In this document: positions 1 through 9,447 of the stretch, piece after piece | Layout: the number at the start of each line of letters is the position of its first letter | How positions within the stretch are numbered: the stretch's first letter is position 1 | From: an uncultured Sutterella sp. | Lineage (GTDB): Bacteria; Pseudomonadota; Gammaproteobacteria; Burkholderiales; Burkholderiaceae_F | Assembly: GCA_900543805.1 (NCBI GenBank) | Contig: UQTE01000004.1 | Coordinates: 51,119-115,118 of the forward strand | Direction: 5' to 3' | DNA: 64,000 bases | Notes under the pieces: generated by a model | The model's input: the letters and a program-made list of their open reading frames with translations, nothing else | What the model was told of the DNA's origin: nothing | Database searches by the model: none | Position numbers and translations under genes: made by a program

Positions 1-1
1 G

Positions 2-553
2 GGCTGGGACGTGGCGCGCTACACCGACGGGCGCGACTTTCTCGAGCGCGACACGCTAGAGGGCCCAGGCTGCATCGTGCTCGACGTACGCATGCCGGGC
101 CTCACGGGGCTCGACGTGCAGGACGAGCTCGTGCGCCGCGGCTCGAAGCTGCCGATTCTCTTTTTGTCCGCCCACGGCACCATCACCATGGCCGTGCACG
201 CGCTTCACCACGGCGCCGTCGACTTCCTGGAAAAGCCCGTCGACCCGATGGTCTTCGTGCAGAAGGTCTCCCGCGCCGTCGCGGCGTCGGTCGACGAGCA
301 CGTGCGCGAGCGCGAGGAGTCGGAGCGGCGAAACCGCTTCGGGACGCTCACCCCGCGCGAAAAGGACGTGGTGCACGCCGTGCTCGAGGGAAAGGCCAAC
401 AAGGTGATCGCCCGGGATTTGGGGCTCGAAGTGAGCACGGTCAAGATGCACCGGGCGAACGCCTTCGCAAAGCTCGGCGTGCATTCGCCCGCCGAACTCA
501 CGCGGCTTGCATTCGAATCGGGGTACGCCGATGCAAAGACGACGCTTTCTTAA
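2..553 (+). CDS. Response regulator, FixJ/NarL type (5' end outside window)
   Basis: C-terminal about 183 residues of a two-component response regulator; the frame is open back to base 2, so the start and roughly the first 40 residues lie outside the window. The receiver domain keeps the phospho-acceptor aspartate in LDVRMPG, the switch residue in LFLSAHG and the lysine in FLEKPVD. A LuxR-type helix-turn-helix follows (LTPREKDVV ... STVKMHR). Order and spacing resemble FixJ/TodT-type activators. The last 23 bases overlap the start of the flavoprotein gene at 531, so the two are probably co-transcribed and translationally coupled; control of the downstream reductase module is an inference from this context. 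The partner kinase is probably just upstream of the window. Confidence 0.9.
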   Translation, partial: GWDVARYTDGRDFLERDTLEGPGCIVLDVRMPGLTGLDVQDELVRRGSKLPILFLSAHGTITMAVHALHHGAVDFLEKPVDPMVFVQKVSRAVAASVDEHVREREESERRNRFGTLTPREKDVVHAVLEGKANKVIARDLGLEVSTVKMHRANAFAKLGVHSPAELTRLAFESGYADAKTTLS

Positions 554-1961
554 TTCCGCCTTCGCCCTCGGACTGACGGCGCCGCTTGCCCTGCGCGCCT
601 CCGAGGCGCCCGAAAAAGCCCGGGAACTCTCCGCCGACGTCGTGATCGTGGGCTCGGGCGCGGCGGGGCTTTCCGCCGCGGTGTCCGCGCTCCAATCGGG
701 AGCGCGCCGCGTGGCGCTTCTCGAAAAGGCGCCGCTCTTGGGCGGCCACTCCATTCTCTCGACGGGGTCCGTCTCGGTCGCCTTTCCCGATGCGGAAACG
801 GGAGCGCGCGACGAAAACATCGAGCGCTTCGTGCGCGACACCTTGGAAGCGGGCGGCCCCGAATCCGATCCCGAACTCGTGCGGCTTCTCGCGCAAAAGA
901 GTTACGACGCCGTCATTTGGCTCATACAGCTCGGCGTGCGCTGGAATCTCGAGCCCTTCCGGGCGGTTTCGTCCACGGCCGTGCGCAACATCTCGACGGG
1001 TTCCGTTCGGGCGGGCTACGACTACGTGCAGACGCTTCTCTCCGCGGCCAAGCGCCTCGGCGTCGAAATTCACTACCGCACCCGCGCCGAAGCGCTTCTC
1101 ACCGAAGCGGGACGCGTCACGGGCGTTCTCGCCCGCGGTCCCCGGGGCGAGGCTCTTCGGTTTCGCGCTCCCGCGATCGTGCTCGCGACGGGCGGCTTCA
1201 CGGCGAACCCCGTGATGCGGCGCCGCTTTGATCCCCGACTTCACGAAGGTCTCAGAACGACCGCCAATCCGGAAGGACAGACGCTCGACGGCGCAACGGG
1301 CGACGGCATCGCAATGGCCGAAAAAATCGGCGCGAAGACGGTCGGCATGCCGCACATCCAGCTCATTCCCTTCATCGGAGGGCGCGTCACCGACTATGCC
1401 GGAGCGGAAGTCTGGGTGAACGCCCGCGGAGAGCGCTTCGTCAACGAAGAGGAGCGCTTCGGAACGCTCTACGAAGCGATTCTCCAGCAGCCCGACGCGC
1501 GCTTCTGGGTCATCACCGATTCGCAGTCGAAGAAAAACGCGACCTTCGGCCCGAAACTCGCCCGGGGCGCCGTGAGGGCGGCGGCCAACCTCGAAGAGGT
1601 GGCGCAGGCCATGGAAATTCCCGAAGCGAAGCTTCGCGAAACCCTTCGCCGCTACAACGAAGCGGTCGACCGAAACCGCGACGACCTCTTCGGGCGCACC
1701 GTCTTTACGCAGCGCATCGACACGCCTCCCTACTACTTCGGCGAAGAGCGCTTCGCCGTGCACTTCACCTGCGGAGGACTCGCGATCGACACGCACGCGC
1801 GCGTTCTCGACCGCTCCGGGAACCCGATTCCCGGCCTTTTCGCCGCGGGCGAAACGACGGGCGGTATTCATGGAAAAGATCGCCTCGGCGGCAACAGTCT
1901 CATCGACTGCTTCGTATTCGGCCGCATTGCGGGCGAGGAGGCGGCCGCAGGGCGAAAGTAA
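531..1961 (+). CDS. Tat-exported FAD-dependent reductase (fumarate reductase flavoprotein family)
   Basis: Predicted 476-residue periplasmic flavoprotein of the FrdA/flavocytochrome c family. The N-terminus MQRRRFLNSAFALG is a twin-arginine signal, which decides the ATG at 531 rather than the in-frame TTG at 507. The FAD-binding GSGAAG lies at residues 41-46, and the C-terminal flavin-cap motif GRIAGEEAA is present. The segment HFTCGG (His near residue 411) matches the HYTxGG pattern that carries the substrate-site histidine in fumarate reductases and L-aspartate oxidase. No haem motif is present, so electrons must come from a separate carrier, plausibly the tetrahaem cytochrome at 3077. The substrate is not deducible; fumarate, urocanate, acrylates or another enoate or oxide are all possible for this family. 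Confidence 0.85.
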   Translation: MQRRRFLNSAFALGLTAPLALRASEAPEKARELSADVVIVGSGAAGLSAAVSALQSGARRVALLEKAPLLGGHSILSTGSVSVAFPDAETGARDENIERFVRDTLEAGGPESDPELVRLLAQKSYDAVIWLIQLGVRWNLEPFRAVSSTAVRNISTGSVRAGYDYVQTLLSAAKRLGVEIHYRTRAEALLTEAGRVTGVLARGPRGEALRFRAPAIVLATGGFTANPVMRRRFDPRLHEGLRTTANPEGQTLDGATGDGIAMAEKIGAKTVGMPHIQLIPFIGGRVTDYAGAEVWVNARGERFVNEEERFGTLYEAILQQPDARFWVITDSQSKKNATFGPKLARGAVRAAANLEEVAQAMEIPEAKLRETLRRYNEAVDRNRDDLFGRTVFTQRIDTPPYYFGEERFAVHFTCGGLAIDTHARVLDRSGNPIPGLFAAGETTGGIHGKDRLGGNSLIDCFVFGRIAGEEAAAGRK

Positions 1962-2068
1962 ACCGCTCACGGACACCTCCCGCGGGCGGTATTAGAAAGA
2001 CGGAGGGGTCTATAGGATGAAGGGCGTACCGACAAACGGTTCCAACTCCAACAACAAGGACCCCATCC

Positions 2069-3013
2069 ATGACTATCGCCCGCCGCCGTTTTCTGACGGC
2101 CTCCGCCCTTCTCGCCGCCGGTGCCGGCCTCGCCCGCACGGCCCAGGCCAAAGTGCAGCCCGTCAAGCTTGAAGACCGCAAGTTTGAGCCCCTCAAGCTT
2201 CCGCGCCCCATCAGTCTCGCCGCGCTCACGGTGCTCGACGTCTCTCCCGCCAATCAGGTGCTCTGCGCCGCCAAGGCGGGCTACAGCCACGTCGGCATCC
2301 GTCTGGTTCCCGCCACGCCGACCGAAACGCAGTGGGACATGATCGGCGACACGCCGATGATCCGCGAAGTCGAAGCGAACCTGCGCGCCACGGGCGTCAA
2401 GGCGCTCGACATCGAAATCCTTCGCGTCAAGCCCGACACGCGCGCCATCAACTGGAAGCCCTTCTTTGAAACGGGCGCCCGACTCGGCGCCTCGCAGGTG
2501 CTCGTCGCCGGGAACGATCCCGACTACAACCGCTTCTGCGACAACTTCGCCGAACTCTGCGAAATCGCGCATCCCTACGGCCTCACCCTCAACGTCGAAC
2601 CCATGCCCTGGTGCGACATCGCCACCGTCAAGGCGGCGGGCGACGCCATGAAGCGCGTCAACCGTCCGAACGCGGGCGTGCTCGTCGATCCGATCCACTT
2701 CTTCCGCGCCGACAACCGCTACGAAGACATCGACGCGCTGCCGCCCGGGTCGCTTCACTACTGCCAGATGTGCGACATCACGGCCGAACGTCCCAAGGAC
2801 ATGGACGGGATCCTCTATCAGGCCCGCAACTTCCGTCTCTCGCCCGGCACGGGCGCGGCGGACCTCAAGACGCTCCTCAAGCACCTGCCCGGCCTCCCCA
2901 TTTCGATCGAGGCCTGCAACGCCGAGCTCGCGCTTACGCTCTCGCCCCTTGACCGCGCCCGCATGTACCTCGAAGACATGGTCGCGGTCCTCAACGCCGC
3001 GGGCGAACACTGA
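2069..3013 (+). CDS. Tat-exported xylose-isomerase-like TIM-barrel protein
   Basis: A 314-residue protein with a clear twin-arginine signal (ARRRFLTASALL, cleavage probably after AQA at about residue 27) followed by an AP-endonuclease-2/sugar phosphate isomerase-epimerase barrel. Likely metal ligands are visible in the usual order: E177 in NVEPMPW, D207 and H210 in VDPIHFF, and E281 in ISIEACN. Members of this fold isomerise or epimerise sugars and related hydroxy-acids, normally with a divalent metal, and most are cytoplasmic, so the Tat signal is notable. It sits between two periplasmic flavoproteins on the same strand, suggesting it prepares or processes the substrate of one of them. That role is inference. 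A ribosome-binding AAGGA precedes the ATG. Confidence 0.8.
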   Translation: MTIARRRFLTASALLAAGAGLARTAQAKVQPVKLEDRKFEPLKLPRPISLAALTVLDVSPANQVLCAAKAGYSHVGIRLVPATPTETQWDMIGDTPMIREVEANLRATGVKALDIEILRVKPDTRAINWKPFFETGARLGASQVLVAGNDPDYNRFCDNFAELCEIAHPYGLTLNVEPMPWCDIATVKAAGDAMKRVNRPNAGVLVDPIHFFRADNRYEDIDALPPGSLHYCQMCDITAERPKDMDGILYQARNFRLSPGTGAADLKTLLKHLPGLPISIEACNAELALTLSPLDRARMYLEDMVAVLNAAGEH

Positions 3014-3076
3014 CCCCTTACCCTCGTCGGCCGCTCTTTGCGGGCGGTCGACCACTCATCCATCGGGAGATTTACC

Positions 3077-3406
3077 ATGCATCTCAAATCCGCACTGCTC
3101 GCGACGATGCTCACGATCGGTCTCGCCGGCACCGCCGGCGCCGTCACGATCAACGGACCGCACTCGTCGCTTCCCTGCACGACCTGCCACCAGGGCGACA
3201 AGATGACCGCTCCGGCCAAGGAAACGTGCCTCACCTGCCACGAAAGCTACGCCAAGGTGGCCGAACGAACCAAGGCGATGACGCCCAACCCCCACGCCTC
3301 GCACCGCGGGGAGGCCGACTGCTCGAATTGCCACAGCATGCACGCGAAGCCCCGCTTCGAATGCAATGACTGCCATACGTTCAACATCAAAATGAAGGGG
3401 GAATGA
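3077..3406 (+). CDS. Periplasmic tetrahaem cytochrome c (flavocytochrome c3 haem domain type)
   Basis: A 109-residue precursor with a Sec signal peptide (residues 1-22, ending TAGA) and four CXXCH haem-attachment motifs at residues 34-38, 51-55, 82-86 and 96-100. Extra histidines at 29, 73, 76 and 89 could give bis-histidine ligation, as in the cytochrome domain of Shewanella flavocytochrome c3. Start is the ATG at 3077, preceded by GGGAGA. The stop codon overlaps an upstream ATG of the next flavoprotein gene (ATGA), so the pair is tightly linked. The likely job is to pass electrons from a membrane quinol dehydrogenase of the NapC/CymA kind to the flavoprotein; that membrane partner is not in this window. 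Confidence 0.9.
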   Translation: MHLKSALLATMLTIGLAGTAGAVTINGPHSSLPCTTCHQGDKMTAPAKETCLTCHESYAKVAERTKAMTPNPHASHRGEADCSNCHSMHAKPRFECNDCHTFNIKMKGE

Positions 3407-3408
3407 TC

Positions 3409-4947
3409 ATGTCGAAAACCGATTTGTCCCGTCGTCACTTCCTCGGCGCCGCGGTTTCGACCGCTGCCGCCGCTGCCCTTCCGGGCCTCGCCCACGCGCG
3501 CACGCAGACCGCTCTCCCTGAAAAGTGGGATATGGAAACCGACGTCGTCGTCCTCGGTTGCGGCGGCGCCGGCATGATGGCCGCCTGCCAGGCGCACGAC
3601 GCGGGCGCCAAAGTCGAAATCTTCGACAAGGGCCAGAGCCCCTTCCACACCGCGACGAACCTCTGCGGCGGTCTTTTCGCCGCCTACGGCACGAAGATGC
3701 AGAAGGCCGATCCCTCGATCAAGGACTCCTGGGAAGCCTTCGCGCAGGACATCATCGCCTACGGCAACTACATGAGCCTGAAGGAACCGGTCTACGCCTT
3801 CGCCAAGCACTCGGGCGAAGCTTTCGACTGGCTCGCCGAACGCGGTCTCGCCAAGCACCACATCGAACCCTATGCCGGTCACTCGCACAACCGCTGCATG
3901 CGTCAGGAATCCTTCAAGGGCCGCGACTACATCGAAGTGCTTGTGAAGCAGCTCGAAGAGCGCAAGCTCAAGATCCACCACGGCATGGGCGTGAAGCGCT
4001 TCTTCTATGACGAGGCGCAGAACCGCGTCGTCGGCGTCGAATGCGGCGAAGGCAAGAACAAGGTCACCTGCCGCGCCAAGATGGGCGTCGTCATGGCCAC
4101 GGGCGGCATCACCGGCACGGCCGAATCGCTCGACCGCTGGGTTCCGAACGTCGCGGGCAAGGGCGTCGTGATCGGCGGTCCCTCCAACGACGGCGAAGCC
4201 ATGCTCACGGCCGTGCGCGACCTCGGCACGCCGCTCTCGCACATGCAGTACATCGCTTCCTACCCCTGCGGCATCGTCACGCACGGGCGCAACGGTCCGT
4301 ACTGCCGTTGGTGGTTCATCACCAACAACGGCGGCATCCTCATCAACAAGAACGGCAAGCGCTTCATCACGGAAAAGGAAGGCATCTGCCACGTGACGCC
4401 GAGCCTCGCCTTCAATCCGGACGGCTGCCACTACGTCCTCGCCGACGAAGCGACCTGGCAGCGCACGCTCCAGAAGATCAAGCTCTCCGCCCTCGTGGGT
4501 CTGCCCTCCTGGACGGCCGAACGCGTCGAAAGCGAATTCCAGAAGGGCCAGAACCTCTGGAAGGCCGCGACGCTCGAAGAGCTCTGCGAAAAGAGCGGCG
4601 TGAACCTTGAAGGCCTCAAGGAACAGCTCGCCGTCTGGAACAAGGCCGTCGAAACGAAGAACGACCTGCAGTTCGGACGCAAGGATCAGGAGTGGAAGAT
4701 CGAAAAGGGTCCCTACTACCTCATCCGCATGTTCTCCTGGAACAACCTCTCCTGCGGCGGCGTTCGCGTCACCGAACACTTCGAAGTGCTCGGCTGGGAC
4801 ATGAAGCCGATCAAGGGTTTCTACGCGGCGGGCGAAACCGTCGCGGGCGTGCACGGCGCCTTCTACTGCGGCGGCAACGCCTGCGGCTTCGCGCACACGT
4901 CGGGCTACATGGCCGGCAAGTACGTGACGGGCTATAAGGAAGCCTGA
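3409..4947 (+). CDS. Tat-exported FAD-binding reductase partnered with the tetrahaem cytochrome
   Basis: A 512-residue flavoprotein of the fumarate reductase/succinate dehydrogenase family. A twin-arginine signal (LSRRHFLGAA) precedes the FAD-binding GCGGAG at residues 50-55. I chose ATG 3409 over ATG 3403 because the purine-rich AAGGGGGA ends at 3402 and would be too close to 3403. The protein has no haem motifs; together with the preceding gene it forms a split version of flavocytochrome c3. Where fumarate reductases carry HYTMGG, this protein has NNLSCGG (residues 445-451) with no histidine, so fumarate is a doubtful substrate. The C-terminus keeps the flavin-cap GNACGFAHTSGYMAGKYV. A strong terminator follows. 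Confidence 0.85.
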   Translation: MSKTDLSRRHFLGAAVSTAAAAALPGLAHARTQTALPEKWDMETDVVVLGCGGAGMMAACQAHDAGAKVEIFDKGQSPFHTATNLCGGLFAAYGTKMQKADPSIKDSWEAFAQDIIAYGNYMSLKEPVYAFAKHSGEAFDWLAERGLAKHHIEPYAGHSHNRCMRQESFKGRDYIEVLVKQLEERKLKIHHGMGVKRFFYDEAQNRVVGVECGEGKNKVTCRAKMGVVMATGGITGTAESLDRWVPNVAGKGVVIGGPSNDGEAMLTAVRDLGTPLSHMQYIASYPCGIVTHGRNGPYCRWWFITNNGGILINKNGKRFITEKEGICHVTPSLAFNPDGCHYVLADEATWQRTLQKIKLSALVGLPSWTAERVESEFQKGQNLWKAATLEELCEKSGVNLEGLKEQLAVWNKAVETKNDLQFGRKDQEWKIEKGPYYLIRMFSWNNLSCGGVRVTEHFEVLGWDMKPIKGFYAAGETVAGVHGAFYCGGNACGFAHTSGYMAGKYVTGYKEA

Positions 4948-4971
4948 TCGCGTTCGGGCCGACTCCCGAGG

Positions 4972-5011
4972 GCCGCGGTGAAGTTCGCTTCACCGCGGCT
5001 TTTTCGTTTTT
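4972..5011 (+). terminator. Rho-independent terminator after the flavoprotein module
   Basis: An 11-bp GC-rich stem (GCCGCGGTGAA with TTCACCGCGGC) closed by a short loop, followed directly by CTTTTTCGTTTTT. It ends the transcript that includes the flavoprotein gene. Confidence 0.9.
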
Positions 5012-5049
5012 GCTAGGATCTTGGAAATCTTCCCGAAGGTCTTCTTCCC

Positions 5050-5499
5050 ATGCGCCTCACTTTCCCCTACACCGTCTCGCTTCTCTCCGACGATCAGTAT
5101 CGGCTCAGCTTTCGGGGCTACGACGTCGCGGTCGTCGAGCCGACCGTGGGCGAAGCGCTCGACGCGGCGCAGGCGCTCCTTCTCGAAAAAATCGACGAGC
5201 GCCTCAAGGAAGGGCGCAGCGACATCGAACCCCGGGCGCTCCCCGGAGACAGCCTCTTTTTCTTCTCCGTCCTTCTCTCGGTGAAGGTGCTCCTTCGGCG
5301 CCGCTGCCTCGAAGCGGGCATCACGACGGCCGAACTCTCGCGCCGCATGGGGCTGCGTCCGATCGAAGCCTCGCGCATTCTCGACCTCACGCACGCGACG
5401 AAGATCGACACGATGGAGCGCGCCCTCTACGCGGTCGGGCTCGAACTCGACTTTTCCGTGCGGCCGCGAGAAGACTGGGACGAAACGCCCTACCGCTGA
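5050..5499 (+). CDS. HicB-like antitoxin-fold DNA-binding protein, without HicA partner
   Basis: A 149-residue protein. Residues 1-75 resemble the HicB partial-RNase-H fold (FPYTVSLLSDDQYRLSFRGY, then a helix rich in Leu/Ala), and the C-terminal half carries a helix-turn-helix (TAELSRRMGLRPIEASRIL) like the DNA-binding tail of longer HicB proteins. HicA toxins are about 60-80 residues with a conserved histidine and are normally adjacent; none is found on either side, where a terminator and the MscS gene lie. It may therefore be a solitary regulator or an orphan antitoxin. Starts at ATG 5050. Confidence 0.65.
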   Translation: MRLTFPYTVSLLSDDQYRLSFRGYDVAVVEPTVGEALDAAQALLLEKIDERLKEGRSDIEPRALPGDSLFFFSVLLSVKVLLRRRCLEAGITTAELSRRMGLRPIEASRILDLTHATKIDTMERALYAVGLELDFSVRPREDWDETPYR

Positions 5500-5514
5500 G
5501 CCGAACGATTTTCC

Positions 5515-5553
5515 CTAAAAATTACGGGCGCCCTCCGTCGTGGAGAGCGCCCG
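5515..5553 (-). terminator. Terminator of the MscS-family gene
   Basis: A 12-bp stem with one mismatch (CGGGCGCTCTCC pairing GGAGGGCGCCCG on the minus strand), followed on that strand by TAATTTTTAG. It sits between two convergent genes and may serve both. Confidence 0.75.
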
Positions 5554-5579
5554 ATTGTTTAGGAAGCCGCCGTTGTGCG

Positions 5580-6989
5580 TCAATTGACCTGGACGGTGTC
5601 GGTTTCCACCTTCACGTGCACGGCGGGGGCCTGCGCGTCGCGAAGGTTGATTTCGAGGCGGTTGTAGGGCACTTCGATGCCCTCCTCGACAAAGCGCTGG
5701 TAAATCGCCTTCGAAATCGCCGTGCGAAGGCTTGCCGTGCCGTTGACGGGGTCCTTCACCCAGAAGCCGAGCTTCAGGTTGATGCCCGAATCGCCGAAGG
5801 ATTCGAGATAGGACCAGCCCTTTCGGCCCGGAACGATGCGGGGACGCTCGCGCATGCCTTCTTCGAGCATGATGGCGAGCGCGCGGTCGATGTCGGCGTC
5901 GTAGGCGATCGAAATCGAGATGTACTGAACCGCCGCTTCTTCCGTGTAGGAGTGGTTCACCACGGGAGAGGTCACGAAGTTTTCGTTCGGCACGATGCAC
6001 TCGATGCCGTCGTTGTTTCGAACAACCGTATAGCGAGTATTGATCTGCGTGACGCGCCCGCGAAAGCCGGCGGCTTCCACGAGATCCCCGATCTTGATCG
6101 AGCGGTCGATCAGAATGATGAACCCCGAGATGTAGTTCGAGGCGATCTTCTGCAGTCCGAAGCCAAGGCCGACGCCCAAAGCACCGCCGAAGACGGAGAG
6201 CACCGTAAGGTCGATGCCCACCGCTCCGAGTCCGAAGACGACGGCGAGGATCATGAAGAAGACGTAAACCACCCGGGAGACCACGATCTTTAGGTTCGGC
6301 GTCCAACCCGACTTTTCGTCGATGAACCTTCTTGCGCAGTTGCCTAGGGCGTTGGCGACCGCGATCGTAAGACAGATCGTGATGAAGGCGAGAAGGAGCT
6401 TCCAGAGCGAGAGCCCGCCGCTTCCGATGGGAAGACGAATCTCGTCGAGCGTAAGGATGATGTCTCCGAGCACGCCGAAGAACTGCAGGATCACTAAGAG
6501 CCAGAAACCGTAGCTCAGATAGCGCCGCACGGCGGGGGTGACGTGTTTTTCTCCGATGAGCGCCCCGAGACACGTGAGCAACACGAGCAAAATGCCGTAG
6601 GCGAACATCACGTTGTACGCGATTCGGCAAAGGAGCGCCTCTTCACCGATCCTCAGAGCGTTGAGGAGGATATAGGTGCCCAGCGACACCAGGCACCCCG
6701 TCACGAAACTCATGCTCACGGCATGAACAATGTGCATGAGTCCGCGGCGCAGCTGGGCTTTGAAGGAGCGGTCCGAGGACTCTTTCGGCACAAGGAGCGT
6801 CGCGTAGGCGTTGATGCGGCGAGACAGCCACCAACCAAGCCCGTAGGCGACGAGAATCACGACGAGCTGCCCCAGGAAATTCTCCATCGTGATGTGTTCG
6901 AGATAGTTCTCGAGACGGGCGTAGCTGTCCTGGCCCAACATGGCTTCGGCCTGCACGATGGCGTCGGCCGCATTGACGGGGTCGCTCAT
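5580..6989 (-). CDS. MscS-family mechanosensitive ion channel
   Basis: A 469-residue inner-membrane protein. The start at 6989 (MSDPVNAADA) is fixed by a strong GGAGG seven bases upstream. Several hydrophobic helices fill residues about 40-250; the pore-lining helix is Gly/Ala-rich (FGGALGVGLGFGLQKIASNYISG), typical of MscS TM3, and the cytoplasmic beta and alpha/beta domains follow (IKIGDLVEAAGFRGRV, IVPNENF). The extra N-terminal helices make it a MscK/YbdG-like longer member rather than the 286-residue minimal MscS. It probably gates solute release on hypo-osmotic shock. Confidence 0.9.
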   Translation of the reverse strand: MSDPVNAADAIVQAEAMLGQDSYARLENYLEHITMENFLGQLVVILVAYGLGWWLSRRINAYATLLVPKESSDRSFKAQLRRGLMHIVHAVSMSFVTGCLVSLGTYILLNALRIGEEALLCRIAYNVMFAYGILLVLLTCLGALIGEKHVTPAVRRYLSYGFWLLVILQFFGVLGDIILTLDEIRLPIGSGGLSLWKLLLAFITICLTIAVANALGNCARRFIDEKSGWTPNLKIVVSRVVYVFFMILAVVFGLGAVGIDLTVLSVFGGALGVGLGFGLQKIASNYISGFIILIDRSIKIGDLVEAAGFRGRVTQINTRYTVVRNNDGIECIVPNENFVTSPVVNHSYTEEAAVQYISISIAYDADIDRALAIMLEEGMRERPRIVPGRKGWSYLESFGDSGINLKLGFWVKDPVNGTASLRTAISKAIYQRFVEEGIEVPYNRLEINLRDAQAPAVHVKVETDTVQVN

Positions 6990-7036
6990 GGCGTAGCCTC
7001 CGAAACGTTTTGACCCGTGCGGGTCGATGGAATCGA

Positions 7037-7074
7037 TGAAAAAGCCCGAACACACATCTGTTGCGCGTCCGGGC
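7037..7074 (-). terminator. Terminator of the phosphoribosyltransferase gene
   Basis: On the minus strand an imperfect stem (GCCCGGACGCGCAACA against TGTGTTCGGGC) runs straight into TTTTTC. It lies between the phosphoribosyltransferase stop and the MscS start. Confidence 0.7.
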
Positions 7075-7101
7075 CTTCGAGAAAAGGAACGGGTAGACCG
7101 G

Positions 7102-7623
7102 TCAAGCTTCAGGGTGCTTGGCGCGGACGCGTTCGATCAACTTCTCCGGACCGAGAGCGTCGTAGCACTCGAAAGGCTGGTGGATCCAGGGATTGTCCTC
7201 GAGATATTCGACATACCAGTCGGGCACGAGAACCGAATGGGCCTTGTACCAAAGGACCGCAACGCGGATTTCCGTGATGGCGGGATAGCGTTCCTTCAGG
7301 TGGCGGACCACTTCGCGGATGGTCTTGCCGGAATCCACCATGTCGTCGACGAGAAGCACCTTGCCGCTCAGTTCCGACACGCCCGTAATGCATTCGGCAA
7401 TGTCGAGATCGCTCTGCACGGTGCCGGCCTTTTCGCGGTAGGAGCTCGTCGCGAGGATGGCGAGCGGCATGTCGTAGACACGGCTGAAGAAGTCGCCCGG
7501 GCGCATGCCGCCGCGGGAGAGACAAAGAATGCTGTCGAACTGCCAGTCCGACTCGGCGACCTTCGCCACGAGCCGTTCGTTGAGGTCGATGTAGGCGTCC
7601 CAAGAATAATATCTGTCGGCCAT
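7102..7623 (-). CDS. Purine phosphoribosyltransferase (xanthine/hypoxanthine type)
   Basis: A 173-residue type I phosphoribosyltransferase. The PRPP-binding loop VLLVDDMVDSGKT is at residues 89-101, and the early ILCLSRGGMRPGDF carries the usual pyrophosphate-binding loop. It would transfer the ribose-5-phosphate of PRPP onto a purine base in salvage. It lies directly downstream of purA on the same strand, a common arrangement in Burkholderiales, which supports a purine role. Base specificity (xanthine, guanine or hypoxanthine) cannot be read with certainty. Confidence 0.85.
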   Translation of the reverse strand: MADRYYSWDAYIDLNERLVAKVAESDWQFDSILCLSRGGMRPGDFFSRVYDMPLAILATSSYREKAGTVQSDLDIAECITGVSELSGKVLLVDDMVDSGKTIREVVRHLKERYPAITEIRVAVLWYKAHSVLVPDWYVEYLEDNPWIHQPFECYDALGPEKLIERVRAKHPEA

Positions 7624-7644
7624 TTTGCTGCTGTTGGTGAGGGA

Positions 7645-7678
7645 GAAAATTCGAAGCGGCGGACCAAGCCGCCGCTTC
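7645..7678 (-). terminator. Probable terminator after purA
   Basis: A perfect 10-bp stem (GAAGCGGCGG with CCGCCGCTTC, six-base loop) followed on the minus strand by GAATTTTC. The T-run is short, so termination may be partial. Confidence 0.6.
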
Positions 7679-7699
7679 CCAGAAAAGAGAATCGTTATT

Positions 7700-9148
<1,449 letters not shown>

Positions 9149-9195
9149 TTAGTGTATCAGCGTTTCCCCGCGATCGGCGGGAAACTCCGCGAAAA

Positions 9196-9393
9196 TCAAC
9201 CGAGAACGTACCACACGAGACAGAGCCCGCAGCCGACGAGAACGCCCCCGAAATTGCGCAGTGCCGACTCGGGTTGCTCGACGAGTTCGCGCACGGCCCG
9301 CCGCCACGTCTCGGGAAAGAGAAGCGGCGAAACGCCTTCGAAAATGGCCATCCATCCGAAGGCGAGAATCAGGACGTCGGTCGTGTCGTACAT
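9196..9393 (-). CDS. DUF2065 (YjeT-like) small membrane protein
   Basis: A 65-residue protein with two hydrophobic helices separated by a basic loop (FPETWRRAVREL). It matches the DUF2065 family in length and in the VLILAFGWMAIFEGVSPLLFP start. Function is unknown. Its place between hflC and purA is the same as that of yjeT in E. coli, which supports the call. Confidence 0.85.
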   Translation of the reverse strand: MYDTTDVLILAFGWMAIFEGVSPLLFPETWRRAVRELVEQPESALRNFGGVLVGCGLCLVWYVLG

Positions 9394-9403
9394 CGTTCTT
9401 TCT

Positions 9404-9439
9404 CAAAAAATTCGGGCGGCCTTTTCGTCGGGCCGCCCG
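9404..9439 (-). terminator. Terminator between hflC and the DUF2065 gene
   Basis: A 9-bp stem (CGGGCGGCC with GGCCGCCCG) followed on the minus strand by GAATTTTTTGAG. It probably separates the hflKC transcript from DUF2065-purA at least in part. Confidence 0.8.
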
Positions 9440-9447
9440 GTCTGCGA

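Noticed and set aside
56..841. Long minus-strand open frame opposite the response regulator and flavoprotein
   Set aside because: Low-complexity Arg/Ala-rich translation, antisense to two well-supported genes; a by-product of GC-rich third positions.
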